Assembly: GCF_000961795.1 (NCBI RefSeq)
Contig: NZ_LADU01000117.1
Coordinates: forward strand, 1-34,778
Reading direction: 5' to 3'
DNA length: 34,778 nt
Origin: Hyphomonas sp. BRH_c22
GTDB lineage: Bacteria > Pseudomonadota > Alphaproteobacteria > Caulobacterales > Hyphomonadaceae
Shown here: in pieces, positions 8,014 to 16,256 of the stretch
How positions within the stretch are numbered: the first letter of the stretch is position 1
Layout of the letters: each line of letters begins with the position of its first letter
Position numbers and translations under genes: made by a program
The notes under the pieces: model-generated
What the model saw: only the letters and a program-made list of their open reading frames with translations
Database searches by the model: none
Told to the model about the DNA's origin: nothing

Positions 8014-9501
8014 ATGGCCAAGCCGGACAAGCTGTTGGTGATTGATGAGGGCACGACCTCGACCCGGGCAATCGTGTTTGATCGTGCCTTTGCCGAGGTC
8101 GCGCTGGCCCAGCAGGACCTGACGCTCAGGTATCCCGAAGACGGCTGGGTCGAGCAGGATGGCGAGGAGATCTGGACACGCACGCTGGCCGTATGCCGCG
8201 AGGCGATCGAGGCCAGCGGCGGCGTGGACACGATTGCCGGCATTGGCATCACCAATCAGCGCGAGACGACCCTGATATGGGACCGGGCGACCGGCAAGCC
8301 GATTGCGCCCGCCATTGTGTGGCAGGACAGGCGCACGGCCCGCGTGTGCGAGGCGCTGAAGGCGGACGGCCACGAGCCGGCCGTGCAGGCCGAGACGGGC
8401 CTGCTGCTCGACCCCTATTTCTCCGCCACGAAGATCGGCTGGATCCTTGATTCCGTCGATGGCGCACGGACGCGGGCGGAGGCAGGCGAACTCGCCTTCG
8501 GCACGGTGGAGAGTTTCCTGATCTGGAAGCTGACCGGCGGGCGCGTGCACGCGACGGACGTGACGAACGCCTCGCGCACGCTGCTCTATCGCCTGGGGCT
8601 GGGCGAGGATGGCGGCTGGAGCGAGGCGATGACGGCGCTGTTCAACGTGCCGCCGGGCCTGTTGCCGGAGGTGAAGCCGAATGCGGCGGACTTCGGGATG
8701 AGCGATGACAGCCTGCTTGGCGCGGCGCTGCCGATCCTGTCGGCAGCAGGCGACCAGCAATCGGCGCTTGTGGGGCAGGGATGCCTCGCGCCGGGCATGG
8801 CCAAGATCACCTATGGCACAGGCGCCTTTCTCGTGGCGAATACGGGCGCCGAGCGGCCTGATTCGCAGCACCGCCTGCTGGGCACGGTGGGCTATGAGCT
8901 GCCCGGCGGCGGCGCGATGGCGCTGGAGGGCTCGATCTTCAATGCCGGGACGGTGGTGAAATGGCTGCGCGATGATCTCGGCCTCGTCGATTCCGCCGAA
9001 GAGACCGAGAGCATTGCGGCGGGCCTGAAGGGGAATGGCGGCGTCTATATCGTGCCGGCCTTTACCGGGCTGGGCGCGCCGCACTGGAACGCCGATGCGC
9101 GCGGCACGATCAGCGGCATTACGCGGGCGACGACGGCAGCGCACCTTGTGAGGGCGGGGCTGGAATCGGCGGCCTACCAGACGCGGGACCTGCTTGATGC
9201 CTTTGCCGCCGATGGCGCGGAGATCCGCGAATTGCGGGTCGATGGCGGTATGGTGGCGAATGACTGGCTGATGCAGTTCCTGGCCGATATTTGCGACCGG
9301 CCCGTGCTGCGGCCGGACTATCGCGAGATGACGGCGCTGGGCGCGGCGGCGCTGGCGGCGATGCAGCTTGGCTGGCTGGACGCGAAAGCGTGGACCGAGC
9401 GGCCCGTGCAGGGCCGGCGCTTCGAGCCGAAGATGGCGGCAGCCGACCGCGACGCCCTGATCAAGGGCTGGCAGGACGCGATGCGCAAGACGCTGGCGTG
9501 A
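8014..9501 (+). CDS. glpK: Glycerol kinase
   Basis: 495 residues. The enzyme phosphorylates glycerol to sn-glycerol 3-phosphate with ATP. FGGY-family landmarks are present: DEGTTSTRAIVFD phosphate loop at the N-terminus, GITNQRETTLIWDR and IVWQDRRTA for glycerol binding, then KITYGTGAFLVANTG and GLGAPHWNADARGTISGITR in the ATPase half. In-frame TTG (7996) and ATG (8005) codons lie upstream. I prefer the ATG at 8014, because GGGAG ends nine bases before it and the protein then begins MAKPDKLLVIDEG. There is no glycerol facilitator or glycerol-3-phosphate dehydrogenase beside it, so it sits apart from a classic glp operon. Confidence 0.95.
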   Translation: MAKPDKLLVIDEGTTSTRAIVFDRAFAEVALAQQDLTLRYPEDGWVEQDGEEIWTRTLAVCREAIEASGGVDTIAGIGITNQRETTLIWDRATGKPIAPAIVWQDRRTARVCEALKADGHEPAVQAETGLLLDPYFSATKIGWILDSVDGARTRAEAGELAFGTVESFLIWKLTGGRVHATDVTNASRTLLYRLGLGEDGGWSEAMTALFNVPPGLLPEVKPNAADFGMSDDSLLGAALPILSAAGDQQSALVGQGCLAPGMAKITYGTGAFLVANTGAERPDSQHRLLGTVGYELPGGGAMALEGSIFNAGTVVKWLRDDLGLVDSAEETESIAAGLKGNGGVYIVPAFTGLGAPHWNADARGTISGITRATTAAHLVRAGLESAAYQTRDLLDAFAADGAEIRELRVDGGMVANDWLMQFLADICDRPVLRPDYREMTALGAAALAAMQLGWLDAKAWTERPVQGRRFEPKMAAADRDALIKGWQDAMRKTLA

Positions 9502-9510
9502 GGGATGCGC

Positions 9511-10296
9511 TCAGGCGTATCCAAGAAGGGCTCGCAGGCCCGGCAAGGCATACTCGACGAGCTGCTTTTGTATGTCAGGCAATTCCTCAGGCAGGCGCGA
9601 ATCATCGACCTGGAGATTATCACGAGCCGTGCCGCTCTGGGCCTTGTCGCTTCCGATGGTTACACGCTCGCGCCAGTCATCCGGCACGGCAATGCCGCAA
9701 TCGTCCAGTAGCCGCGAGAAATAGGTTTCGGCGCGCTGAGTATTCAGATCCTTGAGATGGCTTACCAGGTCCTCGTAGCGGTAGAGTTTGACGCCTGTGC
9801 CGAGCCACGCCGCAGCATTGTGCGTATAAATGTCGTACATTGTAGGGGCTTTACCGTGGATGCCGAAGATCATCATGTTCATCAGGTCGCCAGCGCTGTA
9901 CTGCCGGGTCCGCAAGTGGGCGAGATTTCCGTCAAAATTTTCTGACAGGAAAAACCGGGCTCGCGCCAGGACCCAGGTGTACGGGTCGCGCACAAGCAGG
10001 ATATGACGCGACAGGCTGGTCGCAAGCGCGGACTCGTCGGAGAAGAGAAGGTGCCCCCAGCTGAGTTTTGGATTGTCGGGGTGGAGGGCGATGCTGTGCT
10101 TTCGCAGGTTCGGTATCTGGATGAAGTCGTCGTGATATTGCTGCTCAACCGGGACAAACATCCGCAGGATATTTCGCAGCAGGTGAGTGCCGCTTTTGGG
10201 CACGGAATTCAGGAAGACCGGCTTTACCAGCGGCGTCTGTTTGAACTCGGTATTGCGGTCGTTCAGATTGTCCTGCGTCATGGAAATTCGCGGCAT
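9511..10296 (-). CDS. Sulfotransferase-like protein
   Basis: 261 residues. Near the N-terminus SVPKSGTHLLRNIL matches the 5'-phosphosulfate loop of PAPS-dependent sulfotransferases, and RHILLVRDPYTWVLAR matches the 3'-phosphate site (R...RDP.....S/A..R). It would transfer sulfate from PAPS to an acceptor that cannot be identified. I choose the ATG at 10296 because GGAG sits nine bases upstream; the frame extends 12 codons further. There is no signal peptide. It is downstream of a perfect hairpin terminator that separates it from the TonB receptor, so it probably has its own promoter in 10297-10339. Base composition is lower in GC than the glycerol kinase next door, hinting at a different origin. 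Confidence 0.8.
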   Translation of the reverse strand: MPRISMTQDNLNDRNTEFKQTPLVKPVFLNSVPKSGTHLLRNILRMFVPVEQQYHDDFIQIPNLRKHSIALHPDNPKLSWGHLLFSDESALATSLSRHILLVRDPYTWVLARARFFLSENFDGNLAHLRTRQYSAGDLMNMMIFGIHGKAPTMYDIYTHNAAAWLGTGVKLYRYEDLVSHLKDLNTQRAETYFSRLLDDCGIAVPDDWRERVTIGSDKAQSGTARDNLQVDDSRLPEELPDIQKQLVEYALPGLRALLGYA

Positions 10297-10339
10297 TGAT
10301 TTTGTCTCCGTGCACAATCTGGTGATCGCCAAGAATGAG

Positions 10340-10370
10340 AAAAGCGGCTGGCAATCTGCCAGCCGCTTTT
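10340..10370 (-). terminator. Hairpin terminator between TonB receptor and sulfotransferase
   Basis: A perfect 14-base-pair inverted repeat (10340-10353 with 10357-10370) around a three-base loop, with A/T tetrads on both ends. It can work in either direction and lies 22 bases beyond the stop of the minus-strand TonB receptor gene. Confidence 0.85.
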
Positions 10371-10391
10371 AAGTGTCAATTCAAGCAGATG

Positions 10392-13300
10392 CTAGAAGCT
10401 CTTGCTGACATTCAGGAAGAAACGACGGCCGATGGCGTCATACTGCGAGTAGAAAGCAGAGGTGCCCACGGTGTCGTATTCGCTTCCGACCGTTGAAACG
10501 GCTGGCGGATGCTCGTCGAAGACGTTCCGCACACCCAAGCGAACTTCGAAGCCGTTCGGCATTTCACGTCCGACCGACAAGCTGTGATACGTGATCTGCT
10601 CCGTCTTCAGCTTCAGTCCGACAGGTTGGCCAAGATAGTTGGGCCACACATCGCCATTGGCAATCACGTAGCTATCGACGTTCGACGTTTTGCCGATGAA
10701 GTCCATGCCCCAGAAGAAGGACCATGGGCCACGTTCCAGCGTCGCGTTGAGGTTGCCAACCCATTCCGGATCGCCAGCTTCGCCCGTGGTATCGAGTGGC
10801 TCGCTGTTAGCGAACAGAACGATTTCGTCTTCCTGCTGATAGGTGTGCTGCGTGTTGAGCGTCAGCGATCCGAACGAGAAGTCGCGGGAGTATTCAGCCG
10901 CGAAGTCGATACCCTTGTTCGTCTGCGTTGCGACGTTGATAAAGTCGTTGGTGACCGTATCGATCAGGTAGTTGTTCGGGTCGCGTGTAAACTGGTCACA
11001 CAGCGGCTCGGTCGCGAACGTGTCCGACTCGTAACAGCCAAGCAGGATGTTAGCTGCACCAAGACGGGTGATTTCGTCCGTGATCTCGATTTCGAAGTAA
11101 TCGATCGAAGCCCGGAAGTCGATCCAGGTCGGCGCCCAGATAAGTCCGACATTCAGTGCCTCTGACGTTTCAGGCTCAAGGAACGGGTTCCCTGTGGACG
11201 AAACAGTTGCACTGCCGCCACCACCCGTTGGCACGATGCCTGGGGGCAGATCAGCCGAGCAATTGTCGAAGCGGCGTTGGGAAATATCGCCGTTAGCAAA
11301 CGCGTTCTGATAGTTCACGCAGGGATCGATTGCGCGCTGGCCAGCAAATGCTGTCTGACCGGCAAGTGCCGCCTCGAACAATTCTGCACCGCGGAAAGAC
11401 GTGCCGAACGTAGCGCGTGCTTTGACCGACGGCGTGACCTGCCAACCCATGCCGATCTTGTAGGTTGTGTTGTCCTGACCAGCTTTTACACCGCGTACGG
11501 TGGTTTCTTCATTTGTCCAGCGTGCCGACAGGGACAAATCAAGTGATTCCATGAGCGGCGCATCCTTGACCAGAGGAATGGCGAGTTCGCCAAAGATCGC
11601 GGATGTGTTCTTCGAGCCTTTGGTGATGCCAGCGCTCGACGAGCCCCAGGCGTTGCCGTCCTGAGTGACTTCGCCAGGAACGTCGTTGATGCGCTCGCGT
11701 AGCCGGTTAGCACCGAAGCCTGCACCGACTGTACCAGCAGGCAGTTCAAAGAGCGGTCCGTTGAAGAACATCTCGAACTGCGTTTGCTCGTAGACCGTGT
11801 TGCCGATTTCGTTGCCGAACAGGAAGGCCCGGTCGACTTCGGACAGGTTGCCCGCCAGCAAATCAGGACTGTACCAGTCAACGTCCACACAATCGACACC
11901 ACGGACGGGAGTTGTCGAACCTGCGCACGTGTTGCCATTGAACCATTGGTACGGCGTGATTGCGTCGTCGAAGATCACGTCTTGCTGGTAGTCACCATCC
12001 GAACGGGAGAACTGGAGATACGAGTCGTAATTCCAGTCAGACAGGGCCGCGTCGAAATTGCCGCGCATGCCTGCAACGACGTTCATGTAGTCAACGGTGA
12101 TCTTGGTATCGTTGTGATCCGTGATCGCTGTCGGGCTGAGGCCGACAAAGGCACCCGAGCCGGCGACGCCACCCCAGCCGTTTGCGAGCGCGCTTGGGCT
12201 GTTGCTGAAGGTCGTGCCACCGTACTCGTAGACATAGTCATAGGTCCAGAACTGGCGATAGCCATTCACGTAGGTTTCACGGCGGTTAAGCAGGACTTCG
12301 CCATAGAGATCCATGTTCGAGTTGACCTCGAATTCGCCATTTCCGTAGAGCGTTACGCGCTCGACTTCAGGGCTCAGCGATTCTTCGTCCTGGAAAATGC
12401 TGTCGGCGTTCAAGACGCCGAGCGAGTTGCGTGCTGATGGAGAGAAAGCCGGATCCGGTGTCGCGCCCGGAAGCAGCAATTCGTCGTAACCAACGGCATA
12501 GAAACCGCCCGGAACGACAAGTCCAGCCGTGTTGTTTGTCGGGAAGCCTGGCAGGTAATTGCCCAGGTCGCCGTCATAGTCATACTGGATCAGCTGGGGC
12601 CGGCCCTGCCATGGCGACGTAACGAAGCCGGGAGCGTTGTAATCGTAAACCCAGATATGGCCCCAGGCGAGGTCATTACAGCGGGGGTTTCCGGTGCGCG
12701 GGTCGATCACATCAGCGCGCGAACCATCCGAGTTGAAGACATAGTCTTCGCCGCACTTAAAATAGTCACGATCACCGCGAGCAAGCTCTTCCTGTTTGTA
12801 ATAGTCTAGGGACAACATGGCACGGCCACGCTCGAAGGTTTTTCCCCAGGTTGCGCTGCCGCGGATCAGTTCACCACCGGAATTTTCCGGGATCGACGTG
12901 AACAGATCGAATTCCACACCGTCATCCTGCTTGGTGATGATGTTCACAACGCCGGCAACAGCGTCCGAACCGTAGATTGAAGAGGCGCCATCCTTCAGGA
13001 TCTCGACGCTTTCGACAGCGGAAAGCGGAATGGCGTTGAGATCAAATGCCGAAACGGCACCGCGCGTACCGGCCGGACCGGCCCTGCGGCCGTTGATCAG
13101 TGTCAACGTGCGGTTAGCGCCAAGACCGCGCAGCGAGACCGTCTCCGTGCCGACGCCGCCATTCTGGACGAATGCGGACGAGGATGCGGCGGTTACCTGA
13201 GGCGAACCGGCAGCAACAGTTGCTGTCTGCAGCAGTGCGCCGACATCGGCGATGCCTTCGAGCACCCCTTCAGACGCGCTCAGGATCTGAATGGGCGCGA

Positions 13301-13520
13301 CGGCTGTATATTCCGACGACAGGCGCGAGCCAGTCACGCGGACGACGTCAAGCTTCTTCTCGTCGCCTTCGACGTCTTCAGCTACCGGTGCGACGACGAT
13401 GACAGAATCGTCGGCAGGCGTATCGGCGTCCTGCGCGAAAGCATTTGCACCCAGTCCGGCGCACAGGGCGGACAAGGCGACGCTACGCAACAGCATACTG
13501 CTATGATTGATCGATTTCAT
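10392..13520 (-). CDS. TonB-dependent outer membrane receptor
   Basis: 1042 residues with a signal peptide (MKSINHSS..., hydrophobic core LLRSVALSALCAGLGANAFA, cleavage near AFA-QD). Next come a short linker, a plug domain with VRVTGSRL (TonB-box region) and GLGANRTLTLINGRR...ILKDGASSIYGSDAVAGVVNIITK at about residues 130-200, and a long beta-barrel. The protein ends in phenylalanine, as outer-membrane barrels do. These receptors import large or scarce nutrients using TonB energy. No iron-siderophore marker is visible. The divergent neighbour is a secreted S9 peptidase, which suggests a peptide substrate, but this is inference. The start at 13520 has GGAG ten bases upstream. Codon choice and GC are lower than in flanking genes. 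Confidence 0.96.
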   Translation of the reverse strand: MKSINHSSMLLRSVALSALCAGLGANAFAQDADTPADDSVIVVAPVAEDVEGDEKKLDVVRVTGSRLSSEYTAVAPIQILSASEGVLEGIADVGALLQTATVAAGSPQVTAASSSAFVQNGGVGTETVSLRGLGANRTLTLINGRRAGPAGTRGAVSAFDLNAIPLSAVESVEILKDGASSIYGSDAVAGVVNIITKQDDGVEFDLFTSIPENSGGELIRGSATWGKTFERGRAMLSLDYYKQEELARGDRDYFKCGEDYVFNSDGSRADVIDPRTGNPRCNDLAWGHIWVYDYNAPGFVTSPWQGRPQLIQYDYDGDLGNYLPGFPTNNTAGLVVPGGFYAVGYDELLLPGATPDPAFSPSARNSLGVLNADSIFQDEESLSPEVERVTLYGNGEFEVNSNMDLYGEVLLNRRETYVNGYRQFWTYDYVYEYGGTTFSNSPSALANGWGGVAGSGAFVGLSPTAITDHNDTKITVDYMNVVAGMRGNFDAALSDWNYDSYLQFSRSDGDYQQDVIFDDAITPYQWFNGNTCAGSTTPVRGVDCVDVDWYSPDLLAGNLSEVDRAFLFGNEIGNTVYEQTQFEMFFNGPLFELPAGTVGAGFGANRLRERINDVPGEVTQDGNAWGSSSAGITKGSKNTSAIFGELAIPLVKDAPLMESLDLSLSARWTNEETTVRGVKAGQDNTTYKIGMGWQVTPSVKARATFGTSFRGAELFEAALAGQTAFAGQRAIDPCVNYQNAFANGDISQRRFDNCSADLPPGIVPTGGGGSATVSSTGNPFLEPETSEALNVGLIWAPTWIDFRASIDYFEIEITDEITRLGAANILLGCYESDTFATEPLCDQFTRDPNNYLIDTVTNDFINVATQTNKGIDFAAEYSRDFSFGSLTLNTQHTYQQEDEIVLFANSEPLDTTGEAGDPEWVGNLNATLERGPWSFFWGMDFIGKTSNVDSYVIANGDVWPNYLGQPVGLKLKTEQITYHSLSVGREMPNGFEVRLGVRNVFDEHPPAVSTVGSEYDTVGTSAFYSQYDAIGRRFFLNVSKSF

Positions 13521-13867
13521 TAGTTGGATTCTCCGTTTCCCTCAACATTGCCGAGCGCATGTCATTTGATCCGGAAATCCCCTTCCAGACCCTGACACTC
13601 GCCCCCTGTCGGAATTGTTGCGGCTTTGTAATACGCAAATCAACTGCCCAGTTCACCGTTTTGTCATGTAGGTAACAACTGTGACAATTATGCCATTTTC
13701 GGCCTCCAAACTCCTTGGAGACGCATGGATTGGTCAGAACCCGACTCTGCAGAGCAAGTATTCTCCGCAGAGCTTGCGGAAACTGAAGAGTCTTTCCGGC
13801 GGCCTTCATGTGTTGACAGGCCGATATCGCGCGGGTGACATCGGTCAACAGGGAGTTATTTTCGATC
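13521..13867. promoter_or_regulatory. Divergent control region of TonB receptor and S9 peptidase
   Basis: This 347-base AT-richer gap separates the two divergent starts and I see no gene in it. It holds a CTCCAA-N5-TTGGAG inverted repeat at 13704-13720, a perfect 10-base palindrome CTCTGCAGAG at 13745-13754, and two direct GCAGAGC copies 18 bases apart (13749 and 13767). These could be regulator sites. I cannot place promoters with confidence. Confidence 0.4.
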
Positions 13868-15892
13868 ATGTTCACGCCTAGGTTAACCGCGTTTCTTTTC
13901 GGGTGCAGCGCGGCCGTATTCGCCGCTGGCCCCATCGCTGCCGATCCAATTGCCATTGAGGATCTGGCCCGGCTTCCAGCCATAACGAATGTCACTGTGA
14001 CAACGGACGGGAACACGATGTTTGCACTTGTCGGCCCCAGTGCAGGTGACGACAAGGATCGCGCGGTCGTCGCGTCCTGGGATCTCAACGATTTGTCCAA
14101 ACCACCCGTTATCGCCGCGCCAGATGATGACGGCAGCGAATTCGTATTCATTCAGGCCCTGAAAAATGGTTACGTCCTGACGGCCGTTCGGAAGCCCTAT
14201 ACGGGTTCGCTCGGGGGGTGCAGCGAAGGCAAGACCACAGGTTCAACGCGTACCTGGGTTGTAAAAACCCTGATCACAGACACGAGTTTCAAAAAGTTCG
14301 AAGAGCCCTTCATCGACCTCGGCAGCATGCGCGGGCGCAGCAAGAACACGGAAATATGCCTGCGTATGGAAGCGCGTGGATCGGTCGCGTCACGCATGGC
14401 TGGCGACCCCGACCGTATCCTCATTTCCCGGCTGAATGGCCGCTCGTTCGAATCTGAACTTGGCTTGCTCGATCTGACGAGCGGCGCGGTTGAGGTCGTG
14501 TACCAGAACACATCTGACCGCTCGGCGGCCTATTATGATCCCGGGGACGGCGAAGTCATGGCTGAATCGGTATTCGACGAAAAGGAAGGCACATTCGTCC
14601 AGGAAATCAGTCTCAAGTCCGAAAAGGGCGGCAGCTTCCAAAAGCAGGATGCGCTGAGGATCGATCTTGTTGAACGCCGCGAACTCGATGTGATCCACTG
14701 GGACGACGAGGCGGGCCTTTACTATATCAACACCAACAAGTTGTCCGACAAGAAGCAGATCTACACATTCGATCCGAAGACGCAAAAGCTCAGTGAGATG
14801 CCTGTATTTTCCCATCCGGACTTTGACGCCGCAGGTGTCATAACGTCGACAGTCCCTTCGGATTTCGGCAAAGTACTCGGTTTTACTTATGATGCCGATA
14901 CAACACGCACGGTCTGGGTGGATGCTGAGCTTGGTGGTATCGTACTAGGGCTTGAGCAGGCGTTTCCGGGGCAGGAAATCGACATTATCCATGCGTCTGA
15001 CGACCGCAACAGGATCGTCTTCAAGGCATCATCCGTACAACATCCGGCGCGCTATTTCGTGTTTGACGACAAAGCGAAGCTGCAAGCCATCGGCGCCGAA
15101 AGGCCCTGGATCGATCCTGCAGATATCGGTGCGATGGACCTCGTCTATTATACAGCGCGCGATGGCCGCAAGACCCCGGCTTTGCTGACGCATGCAGCGG
15201 GCTGGAAAGAAGGCGACCCTGCTGGCAAGGCGATTGTGCTTCCACATGGCGGACCCTGGGCCCGCGACTATGCCGGTTGGGACTCAAGCGGATGGATTCC
15301 GTTCCTGTCCTCGCGCGGGTTTGCCGTTCTGCAGCCGCAATACCGGGGCAGCACTGACTGGGGGCTCGACCACTGGCGTGCAGGCGACGGTGAATTCGGA
15401 TACAAGGCGCAGGATGATCTCGAAGACAGCGCGGCCTGGCTTGTTTCATCCGGCATCGCTGCGGCCGACAAGATCGCGATCTTCGGCTATTCCTATGGCG
15501 GATATGCAGCCATGGCGGCAACCGTGCGTCCGGACAGTCCCTTCCAGTGCGCAATCGCTGGCGCAGGCTATGCCGAATCCGCCAAGATCCTTGTGGACGC
15601 TGATCGCAGCCGGTTTGGCCGTGCAGCCTTTGCCTCGGCGCTGGCTGGCCGGGATGTCATCAAGGATGTCTCTCAGGCCAGTATTCCGGTTCTGGTCTTC
15701 CATGGAGATCGCGATGTCAGGGTGCCTCTCACCTTTGGCCAGACATTCTACAACGCAGTTAAAAAGCATACGAAAGCAACATTCCTGACTATTCCCGACC
15801 AGCCCCACAGCTTGCCTTGGACGCCTGACCAGCAACGCATGTCATTGGGCGCTATTGAGAGCTATTTGTACGAGGATTGCGGCCTGCGCTAA
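13868..15892 (+). CDS. Secreted S9 family serine peptidase (prolyl oligopeptidase fold)
   Basis: 674 residues. The N-terminus MFTPRLTAFLFGCSAAVFAA is a signal peptide, so it is periplasmic or exported. A beta-propeller-like region of about 400 residues is followed by an alpha/beta hydrolase domain. The triad is visible: Ser542 in FGYSYGGYAA, Asp616 in HGDRDVRVP and His647 in DQPHS. This is the layout of S9C acylaminoacyl-peptidase or dipeptidyl-peptidase-like enzymes that cut short peptides. The frame opens earlier at a GTG (13835), but only the ATG at 13868 gives a clean signal peptide. A GGGAG lies 12 bases upstream, rather distant. It diverges from the TonB receptor, suggesting a joint role in peptide use. 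Confidence 0.93.
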   Translation: MFTPRLTAFLFGCSAAVFAAGPIAADPIAIEDLARLPAITNVTVTTDGNTMFALVGPSAGDDKDRAVVASWDLNDLSKPPVIAAPDDDGSEFVFIQALKNGYVLTAVRKPYTGSLGGCSEGKTTGSTRTWVVKTLITDTSFKKFEEPFIDLGSMRGRSKNTEICLRMEARGSVASRMAGDPDRILISRLNGRSFESELGLLDLTSGAVEVVYQNTSDRSAAYYDPGDGEVMAESVFDEKEGTFVQEISLKSEKGGSFQKQDALRIDLVERRELDVIHWDDEAGLYYINTNKLSDKKQIYTFDPKTQKLSEMPVFSHPDFDAAGVITSTVPSDFGKVLGFTYDADTTRTVWVDAELGGIVLGLEQAFPGQEIDIIHASDDRNRIVFKASSVQHPARYFVFDDKAKLQAIGAERPWIDPADIGAMDLVYYTARDGRKTPALLTHAAGWKEGDPAGKAIVLPHGGPWARDYAGWDSSGWIPFLSSRGFAVLQPQYRGSTDWGLDHWRAGDGEFGYKAQDDLEDSAAWLVSSGIAAADKIAIFGYSYGGYAAMAATVRPDSPFQCAIAGAGYAESAKILVDADRSRFGRAAFASALAGRDVIKDVSQASIPVLVFHGDRDVRVPLTFGQTFYNAVKKHTKATFLTIPDQPHSLPWTPDQQRMSLGAIESYLYEDCGLR

Positions 15893-15965
15893 ATCCAGTG
15901 ATCCGGGGCACGCTTATCAGGCCCAGCCTTCGCCGGCTGGGTCACCCGGAAACCTGAAGGGAAAC

Positions 15966-16040
15966 TGGTGCCGCGAGGGAGAATTGAACTCCCGACCTCG
16001 TCATTACCAATGACGCGCTCTACCACTGAGCTACCGCGGC
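15966..16040 (-). tRNA. tRNA-Thr (anticodon GGU)
   Basis: On the minus strand the sequence folds as a full cloverleaf. The acceptor stem is GCCGCGG with TCGCGGC, the D arm is GCTC/GAGC, the anticodon stem is CGTCA/TGACG with loop TTGGTAA, and the T arm is GGGAG-TTCAATT-CTCCC. The discriminator is A and CCA is encoded. The anticodon GGT reads threonine ACC/ACU codons. It is 75 bases including CCA. It lies between the S9 peptidase and a small ORF, in the opposite direction. Confidence 0.97.
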
Positions 16041-16070
16041 GTTGCCGTTTGCAAGTCGCGGCTTTAGCTT

Positions 16071-16256
16071 ATGACTTACCGGATGAAAAGACCGTTTAGC
16101 CGCGAAAAGCTGTTGGAAATGTCCCACACGCCAAAAGACCCTGAAAAAGCCGTCCGCCGGGCCGAGGCGCTGCGGGCGAACCTGAAGCGCCGCAAGGCCG
16201 CAGCCCGCAAGGCGAAGGACGAGCCGCCGGTGCCGGAAGGCGGCAAGCGCGAGTGA
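16071..16256 (+). CDS. Small basic hypothetical protein
   Basis: A 61-residue frame, very rich in Lys, Arg and Ala, with no recognised domain. Residues 27-47 form a strongly charged likely helix (KAVRRAEALRANLKRRKAAA), and the tail is PPVPEGGKRE. A second ATG five codons in (16083) is an alternative start; neither has a clear ribosome site. Its stop overlaps the GTG start of the P450 gene (GTGA), the pattern of translational coupling, which is the main reason to think it is real. It could be a leader peptide for the P450 or a nucleic-acid-binding protein. No function is claimed. Confidence 0.5.
   Translation: MTYRMKRPFSREKLLEMSHTPKDPEKAVRRAEALRANLKRRKAAARKAKDEPPVPEGGKRE

Noticed and set aside
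7987..9144. A 385-codon minus-strand open frame opposite glycerol kinase
   Set aside because: Antisense of a clear GlpK, with no supporting motif.
15922..15941. Hairpin CCCAGCC-N6-GGCTGGG after the S9 peptidase
   Set aside because: It could end either transcript, but there is no T run on either strand, so I do not call it a terminator.
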